Positions 1 to 10,887 of a DNA stretch of 64,000 bases are shown here, piece by piece (within the stretch, counting starts at the first letter, position 1; the number at the start of each line of letters is the position of its first letter). The stretch is taken from NCBI RefSeq assembly GCF_018320785.1, contig NC_054885.1, positions 7,328,921-7,392,920 on the forward strand, given 5' to 3'. The position numbers were made by a program, and so were the translations under genes. Under the pieces are notes generated by a model. It was not told the origin of the DNA, ran no database searches, and was given only the letters and a program-made list of their open reading frames with translations. Origin of the DNA: Cheilinus undulatus (lineage: Eukaryota; Chordata; Actinopteri; Labriformes; Labridae).

Positions 1-66
1 AGAGAGAGAGTACTGTCTAAATTGCACATCACATTGGTAATGTTTAGGAAAGTGCCTGGAACAAAC

Positions 67-83
67 GGGGGGGGGGGGGGGGG
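67..83. repeat. Poly-G homopolymer run
   Basis: An uninterrupted run of about 17 G on the + strand inside family A sequence. Its length is likely unstable and it is a poor place to trust an assembly. Confidence 0.9.
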
Positions 84-659
84 TTCACCAGTACCACACA
101 CTTTTAGTCCAAAGACAGAGAGAGGGCACGGCCTAAAACATGCAATTTAGTTGGTAACATTCGGAAAGTTTTGTGGTGCAGAATTTTTAAAAGTTGACAA
201 TGTTCTGTGCAATTAGAATGCAGGAGTTTGACATAGATGTTTTTATGTAATTGTGACAAAAGGAGACTTGCAACAAAGAGAGGAAAAACACTGTTTACAT
301 TTGCACAAATCAATAGCAACTTTTGGAATAATGGGCAATGTTTTTTATGCAATTTAGCGTGTTGGGATTTGTCCCATTTTTTGCAACATTGGGCAAAAAA
401 CTAGTTTTGATAGAGTGCACAACATAATTTGCACAAATATGGTAAAAACACCTTGAAACTGATGACCAAAGTTTTGAGCAAATTGTACAGAGTGCAAGAG
501 TTTAATGCATTGCCAAAGTTTTGCACAGAGTACAGGTGTTTCAGATGTTGTCAATGCTCTTGTGCAAACTTGTAAGTGTGCAGAAGTTTGAAACATTGTC
601 ATTTTTTGTGCAATTTACACAGTGAGAGAGATAGAGCACTGTATAATGTTCACAAACAT

Positions 660-1370
660 GTGCAGAATGAGGGGGTGGCTTATGGGGCTTTAGCCCCGAA
701 TGTTTTCTTAAAAGCCCCGAATCTTTCACGTTGGTTGTAAGTATGTTGCTTATGAGTGTTATGTTAAATAAATGCATGATTGTATGCACGGAGGAGGATT
801 AGAAACATTTAACCAGAAGAATTTTGACTTTTTCTTAGAGTTAAAAAAAAAATGCATGACAATTTTGTAATGGCCTTAATCCTCTTTCGTGTCTATACAC
901 TCACTGCAGTGTAAAAATGCTTTTAATATTGTTCTAAAAATACAATTTTCAGCATGTTTGTGAATAAATTAACATCTCTCACCCCAATTGTTGCTTTTTA
1001 TGTGCTTTGTTTTAAAATGCAAACCTTCAATTGTAAACCTTTTCACCAAATTCCTATTCTACCTATGCAATATTCTGTAAAATGTTACCTTCAGACATTT
1101 TGAGGAGGCAGAAGTGAAAATTATTGGACTCCAGCAAGGTGTTAAACGATTAATAAAAAAAATGATGTTATTATTTAAGTATGTTTTTTTAGGTTGAACA
1201 ACATTATTTTTGCCTAGATGATGAGTAGATTTGTTGGCATTTTGAATTTAAATTTTTATTTGAAAGTGTGCAAAAATAGTGCATTAAACTGTCCGATGAG
1301 CAAAAAAATTCTAGGGAAGTGCTCACCCCTCAGCCATCCTTTGTTTGGGCTTAGCCCCGGATTTTAAACA
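660..1370. mobile_element. Probable non-autonomous insertion inside family A
   Basis: The family A pattern stops near 660 and resumes near 1370. The left edge reads GGGGCTTTAGCCCCGAAT and the right edge GGGCTTAGCCCCGGATTTTA, so the two ends share a TTAGCCCCG motif in the same orientation. The interior is AT-rich with no coding frame. This suggests an inserted element of about 700 bases, but I could not fix the ends or a target duplication. Confidence 0.4.
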
Positions 1371-2704
1371 TGTCTGACTGGGGCACAATTGGGTTCACAA
1401 ATATGCCGGTGACAGTTGGATAAGAAGATGGTACAGGATTTGAAAAGTTGACAATTTTTTTATGCAATTTAGACAGAAAGAGAGCTGTGACCGTAAGAGA
1501 GATGTAGAACTGTTTAAATTGCACAAACGTATGATTGCAACATTTGGAAAAGTGGATGGAACTCAATTTTAAAAGCTGTCTGTACCCTGTGCAATCTTGT
1601 AAGAATGCAGAGGTTTGCCAGTGTTTTATGGAATTTAGATAGGAAGACAGCCTTGACAGTGAGAGAGATAGAGCACTGTTTGAATTGCAAAAATTTTTAC
1701 AAATATGTTAGCATATTGTTAGCATTGCAACATAAGTTGCCAACATATGTATGCAATATCTTTTAAGAATTTTACAGTTGCAGGAATTTGTCCTATAACC
1801 AGTTTTTTGTGCAACTTACACTAAAAAAGAGTTTTATGCATTTTGAGCAGAATGCAGAAGTATCAAATGCTGTAAATTCTCTTGTGCAACCTTGTAAGTG
1901 TGCACAACTTATAAACATTGCAAATTTTGTGCAATATAGACAGAAGGTGAGCAGCGAGAGAGAGAAAGAGAACTGTCTTATTTACACACAATATGCATGA
2001 AATTTGGAAAAGTGGGTGGTGCAGGATTTTGAAATGCTGATAATGTTTTTGTGCAAAGTTTGCAGAAGTTTGAAACATTGCCAATTCTTGCACATTAAAC
2101 AGAAAGAGAGTTGTGATTTAGAGAGAGAAATAGCACAGTTTAAACTGCACAAATATGTTGGCAATGTTTGGAAAAGTGGAGGTGCAGGAGTTTTAAAAGT
2201 TGGCAATGTTTCATGCAATTTGGACAAAAACAGAGCAGCTACAGCAAGGAAACTCTGTCTTAACTGCACAAATATATCAGCAGCATTTAGTTAAATGTGT
2301 GGTGGATTTTTTAAACTTATGCTAATGTTTTTGCACAATTTACATGGAGTGCATAAGTTTAAAAAATTGCCTGTTATTTTGTGCAGTCTTGGCTGTATAA
2401 AGGAGTTTGAAATGTTGGCAATTTTTGTGCAATTCAAACAAAAGAAAAGCTCTGACAGTGAGACTAAGCATAGATTAGCTTGTTAACATGTGATGGAAAA
2501 GTATCACACGCTTTTGCAAATGTTGCTGATTTTTTTGTGCAACTTAAGAGAGTGTGCAGTAGTTTGGCTGCAATTTTTGACAACTCAAACAAAAAATTAC
2601 CCAATATTGAGTGTCCAGGACTTCCATGTTGTTGGTATGGTATTAAAGAGTTACCAATATTGTTAACTTTTTTAAATACTACTTACCATGACAGCCCTTT
2701 TTAA

Positions 2705-3456
2705 AATAAAATGAGCAAATATAAGGTGATTCAGGATTACATAGCTTATTGTTCACGATAAACCCCTGGAGTTTGTTTCCATGTCCAACTCTGAAAGCAT
2801 CTTGAGCATGCTCCAAGGATGAGTACAGTATGTCTGAAATAACAATGGTTTGTTTCAGAGCTCAACAGCTCTCACAGACATCAACATCTGTCTGCACAGC
2901 AGGCAGACAGACAGAGACGGGGACGAACGTCCTTCAGTGTCTCTCACTCTGCTGTAATTATACACAACTCCACAAACTTTTCTCACCTCCATACATGTAT
3001 GTCCTGGTCATTCTTGTGAAAGCGACATCCCAACAACCTTTGAGGGAATTCTTCAGCTTTTGCATAAATGTCCACTCTGACTTCAGGGTGAACTAATTTC
3101 GGAGTCGTAGGTCATAGGTCAAGGGCAGTGGGCTTCATATTCATCCCTTGCTTGTGAGGCCAATATCTCAAGACCACTTTAGTGAAAAGGTCAGACGAGA
3201 CTTCTAGAAACAGAAGGAAACAGTGACCATTCAGTGAAGTGTTTTTGTATCCTTGAGTATTTTTTCTATTATTATTTCAACCTAAAAAGCAATGAGGGCT
3301 GACATTACAATGCTCTATTGTCTCTGAGCCAACACTCAGCTTCCTGACGGTCAGAATCCACGGAAACAGGAGCTGAGTCCAAACAAAGACACAAGGGGCC
3401 ATTTCTTTCATGTTCCTTTCACCCGGCTTTCCATATATCAAAATCAGAGCACGACG
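2705..3456 (-). repeat. Mostly non-coding; carries a decayed teleost dispersed repeat at about 2990-3215
   Basis: The minus strand of about 2990-3215 reads like the widespread fish repeat that contains a 'feet-of-text' series: ACAAGAATG, CCCTCAAAGG, AGTGGACATTT and CCTTGACCTATGACCTA-like pieces. The same family occurs at 8085-8440 and 26156-26300. The rest of the interval shows no gene that I can support. Confidence 0.5.
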
Positions 3457-3482
3457 CCCCCCCCCCCCCCACACACACACAC

Positions 3483-3516
<34 letters not shown>
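3457..3516. repeat. C-run followed by (AC)n microsatellite
   Basis: About 14 C are followed by an almost pure AC dinucleotide repeat with one ACGC interruption. A simple sequence repeat; its minus-strand reading as poly Cys-Val is meaningless. Confidence 0.95.
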
Positions 3517-3518
<2 letters not shown>

Positions 3519-3853
3519 AGCCTGCACAGGCCCTCTCACATCTGGATTTTATGAGATCAGCCTAACCCGGATCTGTCCTCCAGAGCAGAAACAGGATTTG
3601 ACAGACACCCAGCATGCTTTTGTGAACCTCAAACACTATTTGTTCTACATGCTAGTCAAAGTAGTAATGAAGAGTTTAAGACATTTGGAGTCTATAGAGT
3701 TAAATCTTCTGGGCGTCTTCTATGATATGCGAGTTATTTCCTGTGAAGAAAGATTTTTGTACATCTTAGAAATGACTCACCCTCCCTCTCTTTTCCTCCT
3801 CTGATGCCCCTAAATATGACGTGTCTGTTTATCCATGTTGGATCTCTCTATTG

Positions 3854-4871
3854 TAGTGGTTTTCAAACTTTTTCCCCCAGGGCCCACCTAAAGTTAAGGC
3901 AAAATCTAAAGGCACACCATATTCATATCAATAAAAAATAGACTTTTTAAATAATATAACAGTCAAGGTGCCCCATAAGGGGCAATTAAGGGGAGAGGTT
4001 TCTTGGGTCCAGCCAACTGGGGGTGGCAAAAGTGGTGAAAATTGGTTAAAAATGATTTAAAAAAAAACATGGCAAAATTGGGCAAAAAGTGGCAAGTCAA
4101 AGTCAAAAATGGGTAATAATTGGTATAAGAAGCCAAAAAACTGAGTTAAAAGTGGCAAAAACATGTTGAAAGTTTCAAAAACGTGGCAAAAATGGGTTAC
4201 AAGTGGCCAAAAAGGGTTAAATATGTAAAGAGGTAGTAAAATGGGTTAAAAGTGATTTTAAAAAAATGGGCAAAATTGGGCAAAAAAGTGGCCAGGCAAA
4301 GGCAAAGTGAGTAAACAATCGGCAAGAAGGTGGCTAAAATTGGTTGAAAGTGTCAAAAAGGTGGCAAAATAGGTTACAAGTGGCAGAAAAGTGACAAAAA
4401 GGGTTAAAGTTGCCTAAAGGTGTTAAAAAGGGGGTTAAAAGTGATGAAAAAATTGGCAAAAGTGTCCAGATAATAGCAAAAGTAGGCAAAAACTGGCAAA
4501 AAGGTAGCGAAATTGGTTAAATATGGCAAAATGTTCCAAAAAAAAGTATTTTAAAAAGTTGCAAAATTTCAAAAAAGCAGCAAAAATGGTTTAAGTTGTC
4601 AAAATAATTGGCAAAATGGGTAGATAAATTGGTTAACTTGGTTAAGCATGAATTAGTAATCTTAACACCAATTTCAACTCAATAATAGCTTGCAAAATGA
4701 GGTAACTGTTAGCCAGGATGCTAGTACCAAAGCTACTGATCCAACACACATACACTGATATCATCAATAAATCACAACCAGGGAGGGTCCATTCTCTGGG
4801 GTTTTTCAGGGACCCAGTCAGATCCCCAAGGCACACCTTGACTTGCCTCAAAGCACATTTGAGAACCACTG
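3854..4871. mobile_element. hAT-type non-autonomous element with a minisatellite interior
   Basis: The left end reads TAGTGGTTTTCAAAC and the right end GAGAACCACTG, the inverted termini typical of hAT elements (CAGTGGTTCTCAA). The flanking 8 bases are CTCTATTG at 3846-3853 and CTCTAGTG at 4872-4879, matching at 7 of 8, which fits the 8-bp target duplication of hAT transposases. Between about 3980 and 4640 the element is a degenerate tandem of short units, read here as GGGTTAAAAGTGGCAAAA; the complement of this minisatellite fills sister copies at 10062-10887, 45872-46845 and 55813-57983. No transposase is encoded. Confidence 0.8.
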
Positions 4872-4879
4872 CTCTAGTG

Positions 4880-5975
4880 TACCTCTATGTGTTCCCTCCG
4901 TGTTAATTTCTAAACAATCCTCAAAGAGAAGAGAAACATTTTTAGAGCTTTATAGATCAGCTCAGCAAAAAAAGAGCGGCCTCTCTTTATTCGGGTACCT
5001 GTTTGGCTTCATTTGAAAGGCCAATTTTAGCAATGTCATAACACATGACTGTTATTTGGGCAGGTATTTTACTCCAACTATGCACATTTTTTTTTAAATT
5101 GATGAAAATATCATGTAACTATCTTTCAAAATGTACTGCCAGTCAGATGAAATCGGCTGTACGACACACCTGAAATAAAACATTAATGTCACCATCAAAC
5201 ACAAATCCTTAATGCATGTTGGGCCTGTGGTAGAGGGCAAAAGATCATCCCTACTCATCAATCAAATAACTCACAGACACACACTATCTAAATAAAAATA
5301 AAATTGGTAATAGCAATAGTGATTTGTAACAGCTCTCAAATGGGATCTGACTACTATCGTTCACGTAGAAGAGCCGGCTCTTTAAACCGACTCGTTCACA
5401 AACGACCCATCCCTACCAGGAATAATGAAGACACTTCAAATTACCATTTAGTTAACATTGCTAACAACTAATAATCTCAAGCTGGCATAAAGTTTCTTCA
5501 ATAGAAATATATTTCAGTTTCCTCAACTGCTTTAGTTCAGCCAACTGCCCCCTGTGGCACTACTGATGCTAACATTAGCTACAAAATTAGCAACAAGTAA
5601 GCTAACGTAACAAGCAAATTGGCAAGTTTTCTTCTTCTTTTGTACTTAACATAATCCAAATCAACCTCACTTAATGTTTATATTATAATCTTGATTTTAC
5701 TATGTCTTTTTGACAAAAACAAATCCTAAAAAGTGGAGCTAATGGGGTTTAGCCTTTTCGGGAATCATTAATCAAGCTAGCTACCAGCAAACTTTAATGC
5801 ACGTCAAATTAAAGATAATCTTGTCAAAGTTGTTTTGGCAACATTAAAGCGTAAAACTGCCACAGAAGAGCATTTACTGACACTCACGGGAATATTAAGA
5901 GCAGTTTTCGTGTTTCTGGGCGTGTAAAACTTCTTATCTCCCGGTTAGCTTCTTCTTAGCTGCGTATTTTAACCG
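4880..5975. other. Gene-poor upstream DNA with one hAT-type MITE end (about 5335-5417)
   Basis: No coding region is supported. At about 5365-5417 the sequence reads GAAGAGCCGGCTCTTTAAAC, then CGACTCGTTCACAAACGA and CCCATCCCT; this is the terminal arrangement of a common fish hAT-type MITE, only one end of which I can place. Confidence 0.4.
5544..5557 (-). promoter_or_regulatory. CTCF-like motif upstream of cdc42ep1 exon 1
   Basis: The minus strand reads CCACAGGGGGCAGT, close to the vertebrate CTCF core (CCACNAGGGGGCAG). It lies about 500 bases upstream of the putative first exon. Identified by motif only; occupancy is unknown. Confidence 0.4.
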
Positions 5976-5979
5976 TTAT

Positions 5980-6161
5980 TTTGGACCTTCACGCGCCATG
6001 ACTCCCTCCCCCTCCCTCCCTCCTTCAGTCTCCTGTCAGCAGCAGCAGCCCAGAGTCTCTGCACCGCTGCAAACTTCACCCACAAGCAGAGAAACGGAGA
6101 AAAACGATGCTGAAGCTGTTTAGTTCATTTTTAACGGACTACAACCCGACTTTATTTTAAG
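5980..6161 (+). promoter_or_regulatory. Putative cdc42ep1 core promoter and noncoding exon 1
   Basis: A pyrimidine-rich tract (6001-6030) is followed by sequence richer in G and C than its surroundings, ending at a near-ideal splice donor, AAG|GTAAGC, with the junction after 6161. No TATA box is evident. The start of transcription is not visible; I assume it lies near 6030. Assignment to cdc42ep1 rests on strand and on being the only good donor in a promoter-like island upstream of the coding exons. The alternative is an unrelated noncoding transcript. Confidence 0.45.
6107..6160 (+). other. Upstream ORF in putative cdc42ep1 exon 1 (17 codons)
   Basis: An ATG at 6107 opens a 17-residue frame reading MLKLFSSFLTDYNPTLF and stops with TAA at 6158-6160, one base before the end of the exon. 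The whole frame therefore fits inside exon 1. If the exon is real, this uORF would probably reduce translation of the main frame; a stable peptide is not implied. Confidence 0.4.
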
Positions 6162-6649
6162 GTAAGCATATTCTGAGAATTGTTTTAACTGTTTCGACTC
6201 CATAACTTACTGCTTATTGACGTGATATCGTTCGATATGCTTACTATACAATCCACGGTTAAATATAAGTTAGACTGTTCATAACATAATGTGCACTTTT
6301 TATCCTTTCAGATTATGACTTTTGCACTGTTATGACCATATGCGTCATTGACACTGGGATGGCTTCTTTTAGCTTCAAAGCATTTAAAGTTTTCTGTTGA
6401 AAATGTAGATACTTCATTTTTGCACTAACACCTGTATTAAAACGACACCAGCTTTGTTAGTTTAATGATCCATAAGGTAGAAAAAATAGATTTTCAGTCT
6501 TAAACCAAGGCTGAGAGTGCAAGACAGCTAAACTGCTTGTACATTGTAGATCTTCAAGATTTTGCCTTGCCTAAAATGAGGTCCAGTTTAAATCAGATTT
6601 GATAGATACCAGTTTGATTCAATACTAGTAAGGTTTATTTAAAGTTACT

Positions 6650-7130
6650 TGTGTTTAGTTACCAAAAATGCAAGCATACTCGAACTGTTTAAGTTGTACA
6701 AAAAGATAGGCAATATTTTGATAATCAAACATTTCCCATGTCCTGTGCTATTTAGACTGTGTGTAAGAGTTTTCCAACAATATTCTAAGAACAAAATCCG
6801 AGAAATTATCCAATATTGGGCTCATAGGATTTTTTTCTTTTGCCCTGGGAATTACCTTTGATAATCCTGTAAAAAAAAATAGCTGTCCGTGCACAAAGTC
6901 CTGAGTAATGTCTTGTTTTAGTTACAAAAACATGCATGCAAACTCATGCATATTGACTATACTGCACACATTCATTGCCATCTTGAGGACAGGAATGATT
7001 TTGTGCCATTTCGTCAGTGATCTGTCTAACCTGAAGATCTTAATTTTTTTACTTAAGAAAAAGCTGAAAAAGAGAAAAAGTAGTTTCTAAATTGCATGCC
7101 GCATGTAAAAGTTATAGAGTGCAGAGGCCT
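6650..7130 (+). repeat. Dispersed family A copies
   Basis: Two diverged copies with the modules TTAGTTACCAAAAATGCAAG and TTTTAGTTACAAAAACATGC, each followed by a CTGTTTAAGTTG-like or ACTATACTGCACA-like piece. They are related to the repeats at 1-2704 and 24665-25130. Confidence 0.45.
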
Positions 7131-7164
7131 AAAATTTTTGATAATCAGAAATATGAAATCTCTG

Positions 7165-7310
7165 TGGGGTGTAGATGGCGTAGTGGTTAGGTCGTGTCCC
7201 AGGTTCTAGCCTTGCCTGCGGCTGCTTTCCTGCATGTCTAACCTCCACTCTCTCATCCCTATTTCCAGTTCAATCTGCTATGCCCCTCTCTAAATAAAGG
7301 CATAAAAAGT
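7165..7310 (+). mobile_element. SINE-like fragment
   Basis: The sequence GGCGTAGTGGTTAGG, then CTGCTTTCCTGCATGTCT, CTCTCTCATCCC and finally CTAAATAAAGGCATAAAAA, follows the order of a tRNA-derived SINE common in fish (tRNA-like head, pyrimidine body, AAAGGC tail). The tRNA-like region is eroded. Related fragments in the opposite orientation lie at 21590-21735, 24557-24660 and 60800-60935. Confidence 0.55.
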
Positions 7311-7439
7311 CCAAAATATATTCTAAAAATAAATGAAATTCCCAAATGGGTGCCTAGGACTTCAATTTTTGTTGCTGAGCTATTGACACAGGTATCGATA
7401 GTTTGATTTGTACAGCATCTTTTCAAAACTAGATTGCCG

Positions 7440-8080
7440 CCTGAGGTTATATGGTTCGACAAAGCGTTGGGCACTGCCACCTCACAATATGTAAGGTAAC
7501 AGAGAGCTTTGACTTCCAAAATCTAACCGGTGCCCTTAAGTTCAAGCGTCGGTCAGGACAGGTATGGGAGACTATGTCGCTTTGGCACCTCACCGCGTCA
7601 ACCTTGGACCTGTGCTGCTCTGGCCACCTGATGGCCATCGTCCAGGCCTGCGCCAGGCCCTTGCCCCATCTCTCCAGGTATGCTCCTATCTGACCCATCC
7701 AAGATGCGCGTGGTTGCCCCCCTGTGTCTGGACCAGCCGGGATGTGGGCATCCAGTATACAGTGAGCCGGATTAAGCCTGGGAAACCATGCAAGGTGCCT
7801 GTAAAAACACGTATGACTGACTCTTCCTACCCCTTCTCTCCTGAACGCGTTAGAATTAGACACACAGTCTTGCTGATTATACCTAAAAATACGCTGAAGA
7901 CAAGTTCAACTGGCCATCAGTCAACAACCAAGCCTCACAAGTATAGTAAGACCGAGAGGACCAAGGACCAAAAGACTGTTGACTTTCACCTACATGCTCA
8001 GATACCAGGAACGCCACGCTGTCTTGCTCAGCGAACCCATCGCTCCAAGCCCAAGCCTGCAAGGCAAGCGTAGGTTTGTG
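7440..8080. other. GC-richer island of unknown nature, open on both strands
   Basis: This segment is visibly richer in G and C than its AT-rich surroundings. It is open in one + frame from about 7564 to 8073 (169 codons) and in one - frame from 7447 to 7863 (138 codons), overlapping. Neither translation resembles a family I know, and no splice or promoter context favours either. It may be an eroded retrotransposon or processed-pseudogene fragment, or simply GC-rich repeat DNA. It lies in the putative first intron of cdc42ep1. Confidence 0.3.
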
Positions 8081-8084
8081 TCCA

Positions 8085-8440
8085 AATTGACAAAAATCCA
8101 TCCATGCTTTCCTTAAATATTGAGCTGACAAGATTTGCTCATCCTTGAGTCAGTGGACATTTGTGCAAAGTCTGGAGAAAATCCCTCAAGGTGTTCTTGA
8201 GTTTTAGTGTTCACAAGCAAGGGATGAAGTGAAGCCCAATAACCTTGACATTTGACCTAAATGTAACCAATACATCCTTGAGTCAGAGTGGACATTTGGG
8301 CAAGGTTTGAAGAAAATCCCGCAAAGCATTTTTGAGATTTAGTGTTCACAAAAATGGCTTGGATTGCCAGACAGATGGTCAACTCAAAAACATAAAGCCT
8401 CTGGTTCTGGCTATCGCTGACAGGGAGGCATTAAAAGTAA
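8085..8440 (+). repeat. Teleost dispersed repeat with two internal tandem units
   Basis: Two consecutive units each read CATCCTTGAGTCAG, then GTGGACATTTG, GAAGAAAATCCC or GGAGAAAATCCC, and TTGAG…TTTTAGTGTTCACAA. The right edge carries the CATAAAGCCTCTGG and GGAGGCATTA pieces typical of the end of this family. The units start near 8140 and 8275, a period of about 135 bases. Non-coding. Confidence 0.6.
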
Positions 8441-9230
8441 AATCTGATATCGTGACAGTCTTTTGCACCTGCTACATCTCTGCATAGTCAGCTGTTCTTC
8501 CTGGGTGTTGCAATTATGTAAACAAAGTTATGTAATAGATTAATTGAAGGCTTAATCACAGCTGTAATAATCACTGCTGTGGGCGTGGAATATGGCTGAA
8601 TGTCAGTTTGCAGCATTTCTCAGCTTTAAACCTCAACCAGTGAGAACTATCAGAGCTTTAAAATGCAAAACATTCTGTCCTCCTTTACAGCCTAGCTTCC
8701 CATTAGTTGCATTACTGATGTGTTCAGTGTTTTTGGTCATTTTTCATTAGAGAGTGTTCTTTGAAATATAAAGCTTGTGTCCTTTATATCACCGTGACTT
8801 TAGACAGCCTTACCCCTCACACAGTTCCTCTTAGAGCAGCTTGTTTTCTCTTGCTCTGTTCTTGGTGGAAACATCAGAATCAATCGGTCACTGTGCTCTC
8901 ATACAGTGGAACCACAGAACAACTGTTTCAGAGTCATGCCAGCTCTCAGATCAGTGAGTTGGCAGCCTGTAGGGGAGGTTTCTCAAGACTGTACTTTCAC
9001 CATCCAAACATCTGTTGAATTCTTCTAGAACTAGATCTACTGTAAATGCTGACATTTGTCCCACACAGGGAACAACGAATACACTAAGACCAGCTAGATA
9101 ACTTTAAAAAGATATCAGTAAGTTGGGTTGTATTAAAGTACTTGACTATAGTAAATATAGTCAGTCTCAGTGCCCCTTTAAGGGGCGAACACTCAAGGAA
9201 GCAAGGCTATGCATTGCTATGGGTGGGTAC
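8440..9230. other. Non-coding, no feature recognised
   Basis: AT-rich sequence in the putative first intron of cdc42ep1. The short open frames have no recognisable domains. I see no repeat or gene that I can name. Confidence 0.4.
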
Positions 9231-9234
9231 ATTA

Positions 9235-10015
9235 AAATGCATGTACTTTAATTTAGAGTTGCCCCATCTTTTGCAGATATGGAAGGCTTTCCACACAATT
9301 TTGGAGGTTTTCTGCAGGAATTTGTGTCTGTTCTGTCTGTAGAGCATTCATGAGGTCAGGTGCTGATGTTGGACAAGTAGGCCTAGCTTACAATCTCCGT
9401 CCCAGTTCATCCCAAAGGAGCATGATGTGGTCGAGGTCAAGCCACCAAACTCATCAAACCATGTCCTTATAGTCCTTGCTTTGTGCGCTGGGGCACAGTC
9501 ATGTTAAAAGGCCTTCCCCAAACTGTTGCCACACAGTTGGAAGCATAGCATTGGCCAAAATATCCAAACTCTGGAAAACAGCCCCATGCCATTATCCATA
9601 CTCCATTAAACGTCACAGTTGGCATCCGATCTACCAAACCTAGACTCACCCATCTGACTGCCAAACTGAGAAGCATGATTCGTCACTCCACAGAACATGT
9701 TTCCACTGCTCCACAGTCCAGTGTTGGTTTACATCACTCCATGTGACGCTTGTCAATTCACTTGGTGTGAGGCTTGCATGCAGCTCCTCAGCCATGGAAC
9801 TCTGTTAATGAAGCTCCTGCTGCAATGTTTTACATTAATTCCAATAGAAGTTTGGGACTCTACAGACTCCGCTCTGTGATTTTACATGGTCTTCTGCTTC
9901 ATGGCTGAGTTCCTAAATGCTTCCAGTCTCTTATAAAATCACTATCACAGTTGACTGTGGAATATCCAGCAGGGATGAAATTTCACGAACTGCAAAGATG
10001 TATAAATACATCCTT
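9235..10015 (-). mobile_element. Decayed Tc1-type element (family with GGACACCTGACC ends)
   Basis: Read on the minus strand, the DNA keeps fragments of a Tc1 transposase: a WGCF-like motif within GVWIMAWGCFPEFGYFG (about 9560-9610) and, further on, the stretch NCVATVWGRPFNM. The flank at 9247-9285 (ATGTACTTTAATTTAGAGTT, then GCCCCATCTTTTGCAG) matches the start of another copy at 63895-64000. Several stops and frame changes make it inactive. The terminal repeats are not intact here. Confidence 0.65.
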
Positions 10016-10061
10016 TTTTGTTTTTGTCGATGGGTTGAATTGCTAGATTGGTTGTCTACAG

Positions 10062-10887
10062 CAGTGGTTCTCAACCTTGGGGTAGGGACCCCCTTTGGGG
10101 TTGTGAGACACAGAGAGGGGGTCTCTAGATGCCCTAAAAAAGTATTTTCTTTAAATTACACTGTTGCCACTTTACAACAACTTTCCCGAATTTCAATCCC
10201 TTTCCGTAATTTTTCCCACCAATTTTTACATATTTTTGCCACATAACATCTATTTTTGTCCGTTTTAAACCTTTTCCACCACTTAATTTCTGCCTGTTTG
10301 TGCCACTAATAAAACAATTCTTGCCGTGTAAGTCTAATGTTGCCACTGTTGACCCAATTTTTGCCCCATAAACCCCTTTTAACCACCTTTTTACTCCCAA
10401 TTTTTCCTATTTTAACCACATTTCCTTATTTGTTATGTCCATTTTTGCCAGTTTATGCCATTTCTGCCAATATCTGCCTATTTTTTCTTTCTCAGTTAAC
10501 CATTATTGCTAGTTTATATTAATTTTTCGTCCCATTACAACAATATTCCACACATTTTCCATTTTAAAGCAATTTCAGGCACTGTTTGACTCCTTTTTAC
10601 CATTATGTATGCCCATATTTGCCTCTTTATCCCCTTTTTGCCATTTTTATCTTATTTTTGCCACTTCTTATCCACTTCTGCTACTTCTAAAGCCCATTTT
10701 TGCCACCTTTTCCACCATGTTTTGCCATTGTTAACCCATTTTAGCAATTTTAACCCATTTTAATTCTTTTTAAGGGATTTACATTTTTAAGAGGGCTATT
10801 TACAACACAGATGAAAAAAATATAGTTGTTTCTTAGATAGGAGTGGTTATTTTTTCAGGTTAAATATTAAAAGGTTGAGAACCCCTG
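10062..10887. mobile_element. hAT-type non-autonomous element with minisatellite interior
   Basis: The ends are CAGTGGTTCTCAACC and GGTTGAGAACCCCTG, a clear inverted pair. Flanking octamers are GTCTACAG and ATCTAAAA; only 5 of 8 agree, but both fit the NTCTANAN preference of hAT target sites. The interior is a run of diverged units like TTTTGCCACTTTTAACCCA. No open frame for a transposase. Confidence 0.75.

Larger units (their letters stand above)
1..2704. repeat. Block of diverged, modular repeats (family A), interrupted at about 660-1370
   Basis: The block repeats a small set of modules: a core like TTTTGTGCAATTTAGACAG, a purine run such as AGAAAGAGAG, and a segment reading roughly ATGTTGGCAATGTTTGGAAA followed by AGTGG. 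Clear copies of the last segment lie near 1527, 1985 and 2148, with weaker ones near 30, 150 and 2268. Spacing varies from about 110 to 160 bases and the copies are strongly diverged. The many short open frames here are translations of the repeat and I do not regard them as genes. The same modules recur at 6650-7130, 24665-25130, 38400-38850, 43270-43580 and, in tandem and mostly inverted, at 50881-52110. I do not recognise the family. Confidence 0.65.

Noticed and set aside
3277-3516. Minus-strand frame with a poly Cys-Val start
   Set aside because: Produced by the (AC)n microsatellite.
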